From the NCBI RefSeq assembly GCF_009789235.1, contig NZ_WSTB01000010.1, forward strand, positions 62,001-126,000: a stretch of DNA of 64,000 nucleotides, read 5' to 3'. Below the pieces are notes generated by a model. That model worked only from the letters and a program-made list of their open reading frames with translations. It had not been told where the DNA came from and did not search any database. The translations under genes and the position numbers were made by a program. Source of the stretch: Flavobacterium hydrocarbonoxydans. GTDB taxonomy: Bacteria; Bacteroidota; Bacteroidia; Flavobacteriales; Flavobacteriaceae. This document shows positions 1 to 9,412 of the stretch, piece by piece (position 1 is the first letter of the stretch; the number at the start of each line of letters is the position of its first letter).

Positions 1-947
1 TGAACCCACCAGTGTTTTTCGGCAACTAATTCATTCTTTTCAGGATCAAATTCGTACCATAATCCTCCATCAGCATCTAAACCTTCCAGGGTAACATCTG
101 CCATTAGAATGGCATACTTTTTATAATGATCAATTAAAGTTTTGTTTTCTGTAATTTCAGCACATTGCAATAAAAGCCAGGCTGCTTCGATATCATGACC
201 GTACGAAATAACGTCTGGTTTTTCGACCCAGTTTTCATCAAAAAACAATCGTAAATGACCTGTTTCGGTATTGATAAAATGCTTTTCGATAGTTTGTAAT
301 AACTCAATGATATCGTTTTTAAGCGTTTCGTCTTTCCAGACTTTGTACAAATTTGCGTACCCTTCAACGATATGCAAATGCGTATTCATGGTCTTTTTTT
401 CATTGGCATCTTTGTCGCTCAGGCGTAAATCTTCAATAGGCTGCCAGTCGCGTGTCAGGGCTTCGAAATAGCCTTTGTTTACAGGATCGTAACTGTGTTG
501 TTGTATTTTTTGATATAAATTTTTTGCTATTTCTAAAGCTTTTTGATCTTTAGAAATAACATAATATTCGGATAAACCATAAATCGAAAAAGCCAGAGCA
601 TAAATCTGATTTTTAGTATCCTTTGGCGTTTTATCAGGGTTGATACTCCAAAATAAACCACCAAATTCAGCATCATAAAAATTCGCCGACAGAAATTCAA
701 AAGCTCTTTTAGCAATCTTCAGATGCTCTTCTTTTTTCGAAATCTGATAGCTGGAAGAAAAGGTCCATAAAATTCGGGCTGTTAAAACTGAGCCTTTTTC
801 TGTTTCGGGAATAATCTGATTATTAAAATCAATCTGACCTACAAAACCACCATTTTTAATATCCAGGGCGTTTTTAGACCAATAATTTAAAATGGAATCA
901 AGCTCTGCTGACAGTTCGGTTTTGAGTTGGTTTAATTGTACTGACAC
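1..947 (-). CDS. AGE-family 2-epimerase, probable mannobiose 2-epimerase (3' end outside window)
   Basis: About 315 residues are visible; the C-terminal part (perhaps 80 residues) lies beyond the left edge. The translated product shows hallmarks of the N-acylglucosamine/cellobiose 2-epimerase family: NTHLHIVEGYANLY and SYGHDIEAAWLL carry the expected active-site histidines, and HWWV is near the edge. The start is taken as the GTG at 947, because an in-frame TAA (stop of the GH130 gene) lies only 6 bases upstream and no ATG is near. As last gene of the leftward operon GH26 - symporter - GH130 - epimerase, it most likely converts beta-1,4-mannobiose to mannosyl-glucose, the substrate of the GH130 enzyme, as in the pathway known from Bacteroides fragilis. 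Cellobiose epimerase is the alternative; sequence alone does not separate the two. Confidence 0.85.
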   Translation of the reverse strand, partial: MSVQLNQLKTELSAELDSILNYWSKNALDIKNGGFVGQIDFNNQIIPETEKGSVLTARILWTFSSSYQISKKEEHLKIAKRAFEFLSANFYDAEFGGLFWSINPDKTPKDTKNQIYALAFSIYGLSEYYVISKDQKALEIAKNLYQKIQQHSYDPVNKGYFEALTRDWQPIEDLRLSDKDANEKKTMNTHLHIVEGYANLYKVWKDETLKNDIIELLQTIEKHFINTETGHLRLFFDENWVEKPDVISYGHDIEAAWLLLQCAEITENKTLIDHYKKYAILMADVTLEGLDADGGLWYEFDPEKNELVAEKHWWV

Positions 948-953
948 GATAGA

Positions 954-2144
954 TTAAATTGCGTTGTTTTTATCAATTAGTTTGATGATTGTATTTACAG
1001 AACCTGCTGAAATAAAAGTGTCTTCAGGAGCATTCGTTACATAATCAACTAATTGTGCTACAGATGAAACCGCCACATGCATTCTCGTATCCGATGATGC
1101 GTAGTAAATATAAACTGTACCATCGTTATCCTCAATCCATCCGTTTGTGAACAATACATTCGATACATCACCAACTCTTTCAATTCCTTCAGGACCCATA
1201 AAATGACCAGCCGGAACGTGCGTAACTTTGGTAATATCATTCAGATCGGTCATGAACATATAAAGGGTATAACGCAATCCTGCAGCCGTATTACGAACAC
1301 CGTGTGCTAAATGCAGCCAGCCTTTATCTGTTTTTATTGGAGCCGGACCCAAACCATTTTTCAATTCGTAAATCGTATGATATTGCTTGCTGAAAATGAT
1401 TTTCTCTTCTTTTACTTCCGGATTGGTCATATCATCAACATAGCCTAATCCTATTCCGCCACCGTTTCCAACATCAATAAAACCATCCTGCGGACGTGTG
1501 TATAAAGCGTATTTTCCGTTTACAAACTCAGGGTGCAAAACGACGTTGCGCTGCTGTCCTGTATTCGAAATTAAATCAGGAAGTCTTTCCCAGTTTACTA
1601 AATCTTTAGTACGTACGATTCCTGCATTGGCTACAGCCGAACTGGTATCGCCTTTTGGTGCATTCGGATCTTTTCTTTCGGTACAAAAAATACCGTAAAC
1701 CCAACCGTCTTCATGGTTTATCAAACGCATGTCATAAACGTTGGTGTCCGGTTCTTCAGTTTGTGGAATCACGCATGGTTTTGCCCAAAATTTAAAATTA
1801 TCGATACCATTTGGACTTTCGGCAATGGCAAAAAATGATTTTCTGTCAATTCCTTCAACGCGAACGGCCAATAGGTATTTATCATTCCATTTCATGGCTC
1901 CGGCATTGAAAGCTGCATTTATTCCTATTCGTTCCTGTAAAAATGGATTGGTGTTTTCGTTAAAATCAAAACGCCAGTTTAATGGAATATGTGATGCTGT
2001 AACGACAGGATTTTGGTAACGCGTATAAATACCGTTCCCTGCTGTGTTTTGAGGTTGGTTTTTTTGCTCTAAAAGTGTTTTATGCTCTTTTTCTAACGCT
2101 ACTTTTCTATCCTGAAATGTAGTTGAAGTGGCTATTGCTGTCAT
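954..2144 (-). CDS. GH130 4-O-beta-D-mannosyl-D-glucose phosphorylase
   Basis: 396 residues, the usual length for GH130 subfamily 1. It phosphorolyses mannosyl-beta-1,4-glucose to mannose-1-phosphate and glucose in the cytoplasm; no signal peptide is visible. The family block TNVYDMRL sits at about residues 134-141, with the candidate proton-donor Asp138. Other family features are FNAGAMKWNDKYLLAVRVEG near 79-98 and HPEFVNGKYALYTRPQDGF in the middle. It lies 30 bases after the symporter and 6 bases before the epimerase, so the three are surely co-transcribed. Next to a GH26 mannanase and a 2-epimerase, mannosylglucose phosphorylase is much more likely than the mannooligosaccharide phosphorylase seen in other GH130 subfamilies. 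Confidence 0.92.
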   Translation of the reverse strand: MTAIATSTTFQDRKVALEKEHKTLLEQKNQPQNTAGNGIYTRYQNPVVTASHIPLNWRFDFNENTNPFLQERIGINAAFNAGAMKWNDKYLLAVRVEGIDRKSFFAIAESPNGIDNFKFWAKPCVIPQTEEPDTNVYDMRLINHEDGWVYGIFCTERKDPNAPKGDTSSAVANAGIVRTKDLVNWERLPDLISNTGQQRNVVLHPEFVNGKYALYTRPQDGFIDVGNGGGIGLGYVDDMTNPEVKEEKIIFSKQYHTIYELKNGLGPAPIKTDKGWLHLAHGVRNTAAGLRYTLYMFMTDLNDITKVTHVPAGHFMGPEGIERVGDVSNVLFTNGWIEDNDGTVYIYYASSDTRMHVAVSSVAQLVDYVTNAPEDTFISAGSVNTIIKLIDKNNAI

Positions 2145-2174
2145 ATAAATCGATTTCTGTATCTGTATTATTCT

Positions 2175-3566
2175 TTAATTTGATTGGTCTCTTTTTTCGT
2201 TTAAATCTTGTTCAATTATTTGTAATTTTTCTTCAGACAAAGGATAGAAGGCAATAAACGCTACTGATATTGCCGCAGCAATCGCAGGAAGTATGCTTAA
2301 CATTAACTGAATTCCGTTTTGAGTGGTCGCAGTTTGCTCGACATTGGCCTGAAAACCATAGTAACCCAAAAGCCATCCTGCTCCGGCACCACCAATGGTC
2401 CACCCAAATTTTTGGGACATGGAGGAAGCTGAGAAAACCAATCCAGTTGCTCTACGGCCTTGTTTCCATTCGGAGTAATCTGCGCTATCGGCATACATTG
2501 ACCAGATAAGAGGGAAAATGCAGCCTGCACAAATACTGATTAAAACCTGAAAAGTCATAATCAGGAATACATCTTCTTTTCCGAAGAAATAAAAGATGAC
2601 GCTCAGTATAGCTGCTAAAGCCATTGCGCCAAAGAAGGTTTTCTTTTTACCTATTCGGTTCGCAATGGGCGTTGCGGCAATTACACCTATTATGTTTGCA
2701 GCCTGTCCCAAAACCAGATAGATTGAGGTAGGTGCCATGTGAAAATCAGTTCCGAATAACGAAAAATCAAAGTTTACAGTACTGCTCACGTAATATTTAA
2801 AATAATAAACAGCGGCTCCGTCACGGATAGAATTGAATACCAAAGTGCCTATTCCGGCTCCTAATAAAATCCACCACGGTTTATTTTTTAATAAATCTTT
2901 TAAGTCTTCTTTTAAATCATTTTTTTCGTTTTCAATTGGTTTTACTCTTTCTTTTGTCCAAAGGAAACATCCCCAAAAGAAAATTGTAGTAATCACTCCA
3001 AAAACAGCAATTGTAGCCAGCCAGCCTGTTTTTGAGTTTAGGCTTCCGCCAAAGTAATTCACTAAGGGTTCAATTAGCCAAAGCGCCAAAAGACTTCCTC
3101 CAAAAGCAAAAACCATTCGGTAAGACGAAAGTGTGGTTCTTTCTTTTCGGTCTGATGACATAACACCCAAAAGCGACGCATACGGCACGTTTATCAAAGA
3201 ATAAATCATCATCATCAGCGAATAAGTTACGTAAGCATAAATAATTTTTCCTTTTTCGTCAAAATCAGGCGTGTAAAAAGTAAGTACGCCAATAACTGCA
3301 AAAGGCACGGCTACCCATAAAAGATAGGGTCTGAATTTCCCCCATTTGCTTTTGGTTCTGTCAGCAATGATTCCAACAATTGGATCAAAACAGGAATCCC
3401 AGATTCGGGTAATTAAAAACATGGTTCCCACAACGGCTGGAGCCAGACCGAAAACATCGGTGTAGAAAAACAACAGGTACATACTGAAGATTTTCCAGAA
3501 CATGGAGGAAGCTGCATCTCCAAGACCGTAGCCTATTTTTTCTTTTAAACTAATTTTGTCGTGCAT
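2175..3566 (-). CDS. GPH-family MFS sugar:cation symporter (probable manno-oligosaccharide importer)
   Basis: 463 residues with about 12 hydrophobic segments, the layout of the glycoside-pentoside-hexuronide:cation symporter family in the inner membrane. Family signatures are the N-terminal GYGLGDAASSMFW and the C-terminal-half loop DSADYSEWKQGRRATGLVFS. It lies 38 bases after the GH26 gene and 30 bases before the GH130 gene. The likely role is to carry mannobiose or short manno-oligosaccharides, made by the GH26 enzyme in the periplasm, into the cytoplasm for epimerisation and phosphorolysis. The family is clear from sequence; the substrate is inferred from the operon. Confidence 0.88.
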   Translation of the reverse strand: MHDKISLKEKIGYGLGDAASSMFWKIFSMYLLFFYTDVFGLAPAVVGTMFLITRIWDSCFDPIVGIIADRTKSKWGKFRPYLLWVAVPFAVIGVLTFYTPDFDEKGKIIYAYVTYSLMMMIYSLINVPYASLLGVMSSDRKERTTLSSYRMVFAFGGSLLALWLIEPLVNYFGGSLNSKTGWLATIAVFGVITTIFFWGCFLWTKERVKPIENEKNDLKEDLKDLLKNKPWWILLGAGIGTLVFNSIRDGAAVYYFKYYVSSTVNFDFSLFGTDFHMAPTSIYLVLGQAANIIGVIAATPIANRIGKKKTFFGAMALAAILSVIFYFFGKEDVFLIMTFQVLISICAGCIFPLIWSMYADSADYSEWKQGRRATGLVFSASSMSQKFGWTIGGAGAGWLLGYYGFQANVEQTATTQNGIQLMLSILPAIAAAISVAFIAFYPLSEEKLQIIEQDLNEKRDQSN

Positions 3567-3604
3567 TAGGTTTTTTTTAAAGGTTGAAATTAGATTTGGG
3601 GTAG

Positions 3605-4741
3605 TTATTTTTTAGTTTTTGGAATGTCTTTTTCGAATAAAGTGTTATCAAGATTATAGAAATCAACAAAGTCTTTTTCGCTTACCTGACCTTTATACGG
3701 CGCGTAATAGTGCATTTTTTGCTCTTTATCCTGCCAGCCATGATTTCTCCATAACAAAACATAAGAGGGTTTGTAATCGCCAACGGCTTTAAGTAAAGTT
3801 CCGGTCCACCATTTTGGATCTGGAATTGCTTCGTATCCGGCTTCGGCTAAGGCAATAAGTTTGTGTTGTCTTGTACCAATTTTATCAATAATCTTAAATT
3901 GACTTTGAACTTCTTCAATAAATCTCGTGCCTTCTTTGTCGTTGTTGTTCTGGTAACTGTCAAAGCTTATGATGTCTGCATAATCGTCACCAGGATAATT
4001 GGTTAGGAATTCTTCTTCAGTTTTAAAACTGCTCGTATTGTAAACATAAATTAAGTTATGTACGCCTTTTTTTTGCAAATAATCAAAAGTAAATTTCCAT
4101 AAAGTTTTAAATTCCTCAGGCGTACAATTTCCTTTTCCCCACCAAAACCAGCCACCGGTTAATTCATGATAAGGACGGAATAAAACAGGTATGTTTTTTC
4201 CGTTTTTATCTTGTAATGAAAGAAAAAAAGCAGCGGCTTTATCTAACCAGGAAGTAAATTTAGCATGATTTTCAGCTCCAGGAAGTACTGTTTTGAGAGA
4301 GTTGGGTGTGTTGTCCCAGGCATTTTTTCCGGTTGCTGGATTGTCAAAATGCCAGCTTATGGTTGAGATTCCGCCTCTTGCATTGGCATCCTCTATATAT
4401 TGTTTCATTTTATCAAAAGGAACACCGTCAATATTGTTTGGGAGACCGTTTTCTAATCCAGCTATGTCCCAGCCATAAACCCCAGGATAATCGCCAACCA
4501 CATCTTTTATATCGCTTCGTCCTGCCTCATATTTCCAGTTTACACCGTAAGCAAGGTCGTCCTGATGGCCAAAAAGAAAACCTTTTTGGGTTAATCGATT
4601 TAGTTTTTTATACAATAAAATGGTTTCAGGAGTCGATTTTTTATCTGAAAGTGACAAATTAGTATCAGTTTTAGTGTTTTGGGATCGACAGGAACTTATT
4701 GTCAAAACCATAAAAATATATGTTATAAAGCTTTTTTTCAT
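3605..4741 (-). CDS. GH26 beta-mannanase lipoprotein
   Basis: 378 residues. The N-terminus is a lipoprotein signal with lipobox SSC (Cys18), so the mature protein is membrane anchored. The GH26 fold is evident: GFLFGHQDDLAYG near 54-66, acid/base Glu193 in LFRPYHELTGGWFWWG, and nucleophile Glu300 in LIALAEAGYE. It hydrolyses beta-1,4-mannosidic bonds in mannan or glucomannan and probably releases mannobiose for the linked symporter, epimerase and phosphorylase. It is the first gene of the leftward operon; the start codon is followed at once by the signal peptide. Whether it acts as an endo-mannanase or a mannobiohydrolase, and whether it sits on the surface or in the periplasm, cannot be read from the sequence. 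Confidence 0.92.
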   Translation of the reverse strand: MKKSFITYIFMVLTISSCRSQNTKTDTNLSLSDKKSTPETILLYKKLNRLTQKGFLFGHQDDLAYGVNWKYEAGRSDIKDVVGDYPGVYGWDIAGLENGLPNNIDGVPFDKMKQYIEDANARGGISTISWHFDNPATGKNAWDNTPNSLKTVLPGAENHAKFTSWLDKAAAFFLSLQDKNGKNIPVLFRPYHELTGGWFWWGKGNCTPEEFKTLWKFTFDYLQKKGVHNLIYVYNTSSFKTEEEFLTNYPGDDYADIISFDSYQNNNDKEGTRFIEEVQSQFKIIDKIGTRQHKLIALAEAGYEAIPDPKWWTGTLLKAVGDYKPSYVLLWRNHGWQDKEQKMHYYAPYKGQVSEKDFVDFYNLDNTLFEKDIPKTKK

Positions 4742-5043
4742 AATGGTTCATTTATTTTTTGGATGAGGGACTCTAAAAGCACTATTTAAAACCTAATCGT
4801 AAAAGTCTTTTTTTACAACTTATAATTAAATATTGTTTTACTGCTTTAATTATCAAAACTATAAAAAGATATTAGATAAAAAACGATTAATGTTTATTAT
4901 TAATATACTTTTTGTAGAATATACAATTGTATTTTTCAAAGATAATTGTATGATAAGCGTGTAATTAATATTATTTTATCAATTATATATCATATTATTG
5001 CAATAAAAAAAATCACTTTTAATTATAATACTACGAAATAGAA
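4742..5043. promoter_or_regulatory. Divergent control region of the mannan locus
   Basis: Very AT-rich 302-base spacer between the GH26 gene (leftward) and the AraC regulator (rightward). On the minus strand there is a TAGTTTTG box at 4861-4854, with a TTT at 4883-4881 spaced 19 bases, which fits the Bacteroidota -33/-7 pattern and would serve the GH26 operon. No convincing -7 box was found for the regulator. No terminator or RNA gene is seen. Confidence 0.4.
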
Positions 5044-5922
5044 ATGAGTACCGCTAAAAATTTTTACAGGGAGATTGCGCCACTTTCGGCGGGAGATAGT
5101 TTTTTGGTTTTTGACAGAGTAAAGGATAGCTTCGATTTTCCGGTGCATTATCATCCGGAATTTGAAATAAATTTTATTTTAAACGGAAAAGGAGTTAGAA
5201 GGGTTGTGGGTGATAATATTGAAGAAATCGATAATGTCGAATTGGTTTTAATAGGCCCGAATTTATATCACGGCTGGGAACTCAATAAATGTACAAGCAA
5301 AAAAATTCATGAAATTACGATTCAGTTTCATAATGATTTATTTCACGAATCGTTGTTGTCCAGGCGTATTATGAATCCTATTCGGGATATGTTTAACCGA
5401 TCTATTCATGGTATTTTATTTTCGAAAAAAGTAGCCGAAGAATTAACGCCCAGACTGGTAAAGCTTTCTAAATTAGATGGTATGGATTATTTTTTAGAAA
5501 TAACCTCTTTATTATATGATCTTGCCAATTCCAGAAATCAGCGTTTGCTTTCGACCTATACGGTTGATTATGATACGTTTGATGATTATGATAAAATGAA
5601 GTTGGTTTACGAATATGTACAAAAACATTTTGCTGATAAGATTACTTTAGAAGATGCTGCAAATGTCGCCAGTATGTCTATTATTTCCTTTAATCGGTTT
5701 ATAAAAAAACGTACAGGAAAAACTTTTGTCAACTATATAAATGATATCAGGATTGGTTATGCGGCAAGATGGCTTGTAGAGAAAGATATGAGTGTTTCTG
5801 AAGTAGCATTTAAGTCGGGTTTTAATAATATAGCCAACTTCAATCGTAGTTTTAAAGCGATAAAAAACTGTACTCCAAGTCAGTATAGGGAAGATTTTTC
5901 CGGCTTGAAGCGTATTTTGTAG
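5044..5922 (+). CDS. AraC-family transcriptional regulator of the mannan locus
   Basis: 292 residues. The N-terminal half is cupin-like (FPVHYHPEFEINFILNGKG near residues 33-51), the usual ligand-sensing part. The last 100 residues are an AraC double helix-turn-helix (ITLEDAANVASMSIISFNRF, then MSVSEVAFKSGFNNIANFNR, ending in TPSQYRED). It lies between the divergent GH26 operon and the susC operon and most likely controls both in response to a manno-oligosaccharide. Many Bacteroidota polysaccharide loci use hybrid two-component or ECF regulators instead, so an AraC activator with a cupin domain is a point of note. No second regulator is seen nearby. Confidence 0.9.
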   Translation: MSTAKNFYREIAPLSAGDSFLVFDRVKDSFDFPVHYHPEFEINFILNGKGVRRVVGDNIEEIDNVELVLIGPNLYHGWELNKCTSKKIHEITIQFHNDLFHESLLSRRIMNPIRDMFNRSIHGILFSKKVAEELTPRLVKLSKLDGMDYFLEITSLLYDLANSRNQRLLSTYTVDYDTFDDYDKMKLVYEYVQKHFADKITLEDAANVASMSIISFNRFIKKRTGKTFVNYINDIRIGYAARWLVEKDMSVSEVAFKSGFNNIANFNRSFKAIKNCTPSQYREDFSGLKRIL

Positions 5923-6233
5923 TGATACTTTTTTTGCATGTACAAATATTATTTTTAACGAAATCGTTTGATTTTTCAATAAATCCTTAGATTTTGTTTA
6001 ATCACAAAGGAGTTTAGAATAGTGTTGATTGCGAATAATGTAATTTTTTGGCAGTTTTATTTTTATATGTATTTTTTTAAAGCATTATAGTAAAAATTCT
6101 ATCATTAATTGATATAATACTATTAATATGATGTTTGGTTCTGTTATAGTTTTGTTAAATAATCTTTTAGATAAATCTCACCAAATTATTTCAAAGATTT
6201 AAATGATCACTTTAAACTAACCAAACACTTATT
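5923..6233 (+). promoter_or_regulatory. Upstream region of the susC operon with candidate -7 box
   Basis: 311-base AT-rich leader. TAGTTTTG at 6147-6154 matches the Bacteroidota -7 consensus TAnnTTTG; no clean -33 TTG lies at 19-21 bases. The ten bases TATAGTTTTG (6145-6154) also occur on the opposite strand at 4863-4854 before the GH26 operon, which suggests shared promoter or operator architecture. A leader of about 80 bases would remain before the ATG. Nothing else is recognised in this spacer. Confidence 0.35.
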
Positions 6234-9200
6234 ATGAAAAAACTAATGACTAATTTCGATCATTGGAGAGCGAACCACAAAGCTATTCCTTTGATTTTGT
6301 TTTTGCTGCTCGCCAGCAATATTATGACCGCCCAGGTAAAAATTACAGGTGTTGTTTCGGATGATAAAGGACTTTCTATTCCAGGTGCTAACATTGCAGT
6401 AGTTGGAGCCAAAAAGTCGGTATCTACAGATTTTGATGGAAAGTATTCTATCGAGGCACCTGCTAATGCTACTATTAGTGTATCTTTTATAGGATATATT
6501 ACCAAAACAATTAATGTAAACAATGGCGGAACTATAAATGTTGTTCTTAAACTTAGTGCCGAAGATTTACGTGAAGTTTTGGTAAATGTTGGATACAGAA
6601 GCCAGAAAAGAAAAGATGTTACTGGTGCAATTTCCTCAGTTACAGCTAAAGATTTCAAAGATTCGCAACAAGTTACGGTAGAACAATTGCTGCAAGGTAG
6701 AGCAGCTGGAGTTGTCGTGACGAATAACTCTGGAAAACCAGGAGGAAGCGTTTCGGTGAAAATTCGTGGTAGCGCTTCTTTAGGCGGTAGCAATGAGCCT
6801 CTTTATATTATAGATGGAGTTCCTGTTTCTGGTGATGCAACAAGCCAGGCTACTGGAGGAACTATCGTAAGTGGCTACATTGGTACAAACACGGGAAGTG
6901 TAACCAATAGCCCTTTGGCATTCCTGAATCCGAATGATATTGAAACGATGGATATCTTAAAAGATGCGGCTTCTACTGCAATTTATGGTTCCAGAGCTTC
7001 AAACGGAGTTGTAATTATTACGACTAAAAAAGGTAAAAAAGGTACTGGAAAAATAACTTACGATACTGCATTTTCTGTACAGGATGTTACCAGATTGCTT
7101 AAAACAATGAACCTTAGTCAATATGCGGAGCAACAAAACGCATTGGCTCAATATTATGGTGTTGCCCCAAGAGAAGAGTTTGCTGTGCCTTCGGTTTTAG
7201 GAGATGGTACAGACTGGCAGGACGAGATTTACAGAACCGCTTTAATGACGAGCCATCAGTTATCATTTTCTGGAGCTAATGATAAAACATCATATTATGT
7301 ATCTGGAGGATATCTTACTCAGGATGGAGTTGTTATTGGATCTGATTTTAAAAGATATACTTTCAAAACAAATCTGGAATCTAAAATAAAAGATTGGTTG
7401 ACAATGGGAGTTAATATTACTGCAGGTATCACCAATCAAAATATCACTATCGAAGGATATAGTGATGGTATCATTGGTACTACTATTTTATCTACTCCTG
7501 ATGTAGCGGTTAGAAATTTAGACGGAACTTATGCAGGGCCTCCAGCTGGTGGTTCTCAGGGTTCCTGGATTAATCCGGTTGCGAGTACTTTAATGAATAC
7601 TAATTATTTGGTTCAGAAGAATTTTCAGGCCAATTTTTATACGAATGTCAGACTGGCAAAAGGTTTGGAATATCGTTTTGAATTAAACGGTTCTACAAGC
7701 ATTCAGAATTTTGAAAATTTTCAGCCTACCTATGAGTGGGGAGCAGCTGTAAACAAAGTAAATCAACTTTCGGAAAGAGCCAATACCTGGTACGGAATTA
7801 ATTTAAGTAACAGATTGAGCTACAGATTCGCTACCGGTAAACATAATTTTACCTTAATGGGGGTTCAGGAAGCAAATGATGCACATTGGTTTGGAAACAG
7901 CCAGTCTATCAGTGGTTTGCTAAGCAATGATGTGCACTCTATCAATCTTGGAGATCAAAATACTTTGGTGGCTAGCGAATATAAAGGCAGCAATGCTTTG
8001 TACTCATTTTTAGGGTCTCTAAACTATGATTTTGATAATAAGTATTATTTACAGGCATCGATAAGAGCTGATGGTAGTTCTAATTTTGCCGAAGATAACA
8101 GATGGGGATACTTTCCTGCAATTTCTGCTTCATGGAAATTGTCTAACGAAAAGTTTATGGAAGGTACCAAAGACTATATCGACAATATTAAATTTAGAAT
8201 TGGATATGGTGAAACGGGTAATCAAAATATTGGAGGCGGATTATATGCGTCTAATATACAAACGATTAAATCTGCTTTAGGGAATTTCTTTACGGCTGGT
8301 AATATTGCTAATCCGGATTTAACCTGGCAATCTGCTGAGGATACCAACCTTGGTCTTGAATTTAGTTTGTTTCAGTCTAAATTATTTGCAACTGTAGATG
8401 TGTATAGAAAACAATCATCAGGATTTTTATTTGTATTGCCTCTGCCTACTTATGTTACCGGTTTAGAGCAGTATCAGGGAGGGTTATCTGCTCCGATGGT
8501 GAACTTAGGAAGTATGCGTAATCAGGGTATCGAAGCTACTTTGAAATATTCTAACAACTTTAGCCAGAACTTTTCATGGGATGCAACGGTTTTATTTTCT
8601 AAAAACAATAATGAATTGTTAAGCCTGGTTGAAAATTTTGATTTAATAAAAGATGTTCAGGTTAATGGTTATACGACTAAAACCGTTACAAAATCTGAAG
8701 TTGGTCAGCCAATAGGTCAGTTTTATGGTTACGAAACCGTAGGAATCATTAGAACAAACGAACAGTTGGCAAATGCTCCAATTCCTTTTACAGGAAACAA
8801 AGCTGTAAAAAGTGTTTTAGGAGATGTAGAATATGTAGATCAAAATCAGGATGGTCTAATTGATGAAAAAGATTTAACCTATATAGGAAATCCTCAGGCC
8901 GATTTTATTTATAGTTTTAATAACTCTTTTAGATATAAAAACCTGGATCTTTCTATTTTCCTGCAAGGATCTCAAGGAAATAAAGTAATGAACTTAACTG
9001 GAAGAGCGGCAACAAAAAACCAGCGTCTTTACGAAAATCAATTAGCTGAAGCGGCAGATTTCTGGACTCCGGAAAATGTAGATGCTAAATACCCTAGACC
9101 TGACGGAGGTGATGGTCATCCAAATATCGCTATTTCTGACCGTTACGTTGAGGATGGTTCTTATCTGAGAATTTCTCAGTTGACTTTTGGATATAATTTA

Positions 9201-9401
9201 CCTTCAGATGTTATTTCTAAAACTAAATTAAGCAAACTAAGATTTTATGCAAGTGTACAAAACTTATACACTTTTACAAAATACACTGGTTATGATCCTG
9301 AAATTGGAGACTATAACCAAAATGCTTTATTAAGTGGAATTGATTCAGGACGTTATCCTACGAATCGTACCATTACTTTAGGAATGAATGTTGAATTTTA
9401 A
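6234..9401 (+). CDS. SusC-like TonB-dependent outer-membrane transporter
   Basis: 1055 residues. The order is: signal peptide ending about residue 33 (MTAQ), carboxypeptidase-regulatory-like domain (about 35-110; VSDDKGLSIPGANIAVVG), TonB-box-like segment EVLVNVGY (114-121), plug (about 125-265; LLQGRAAGVVVTN, LYIIDGVPV and MDILKDAASTAIYGSRASNG), then a long beta-barrel ending with aromatic-rich strands and a terminal Phe. It forms the TonB-powered channel for mannan oligosaccharides, capped by the SusD protein encoded 11 bases downstream. Length and architecture are typical of SusC. Confidence 0.95.
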   Translation: MKKLMTNFDHWRANHKAIPLILFLLLASNIMTAQVKITGVVSDDKGLSIPGANIAVVGAKKSVSTDFDGKYSIEAPANATISVSFIGYITKTINVNNGGTINVVLKLSAEDLREVLVNVGYRSQKRKDVTGAISSVTAKDFKDSQQVTVEQLLQGRAAGVVVTNNSGKPGGSVSVKIRGSASLGGSNEPLYIIDGVPVSGDATSQATGGTIVSGYIGTNTGSVTNSPLAFLNPNDIETMDILKDAASTAIYGSRASNGVVIITTKKGKKGTGKITYDTAFSVQDVTRLLKTMNLSQYAEQQNALAQYYGVAPREEFAVPSVLGDGTDWQDEIYRTALMTSHQLSFSGANDKTSYYVSGGYLTQDGVVIGSDFKRYTFKTNLESKIKDWLTMGVNITAGITNQNITIEGYSDGIIGTTILSTPDVAVRNLDGTYAGPPAGGSQGSWINPVASTLMNTNYLVQKNFQANFYTNVRLAKGLEYRFELNGSTSIQNFENFQPTYEWGAAVNKVNQLSERANTWYGINLSNRLSYRFATGKHNFTLMGVQEANDAHWFGNSQSISGLLSNDVHSINLGDQNTLVASEYKGSNALYSFLGSLNYDFDNKYYLQASIRADGSSNFAEDNRWGYFPAISASWKLSNEKFMEGTKDYIDNIKFRIGYGETGNQNIGGGLYASNIQTIKSALGNFFTAGNIANPDLTWQSAEDTNLGLEFSLFQSKLFATVDVYRKQSSGFLFVLPLPTYVTGLEQYQGGLSAPMVNLGSMRNQGIEATLKYSNNFSQNFSWDATVLFSKNNNELLSLVENFDLIKDVQVNGYTTKTVTKSEVGQPIGQFYGYETVGIIRTNEQLANAPIPFTGNKAVKSVLGDVEYVDQNQDGLIDEKDLTYIGNPQADFIYSFNNSFRYKNLDLSIFLQGSQGNKVMNLTGRAATKNQRLYENQLAEAADFWTPENVDAKYPRPDGGDGHPNIAISDRYVEDGSYLRISQLTFGYNLPSDVISKTKLSKLRFYASVQNLYTFTKYTGYDPEIGDYNQNALLSGIDSGRYPTNRTITLGMNVEF

Positions 9402-9412
9402 TAAGACTTATT

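Noticed and set aside
6260..6793. Antisense gene within susC
   Set aside because: Lies fully inside a well-supported SusC gene and has no recognisable features.
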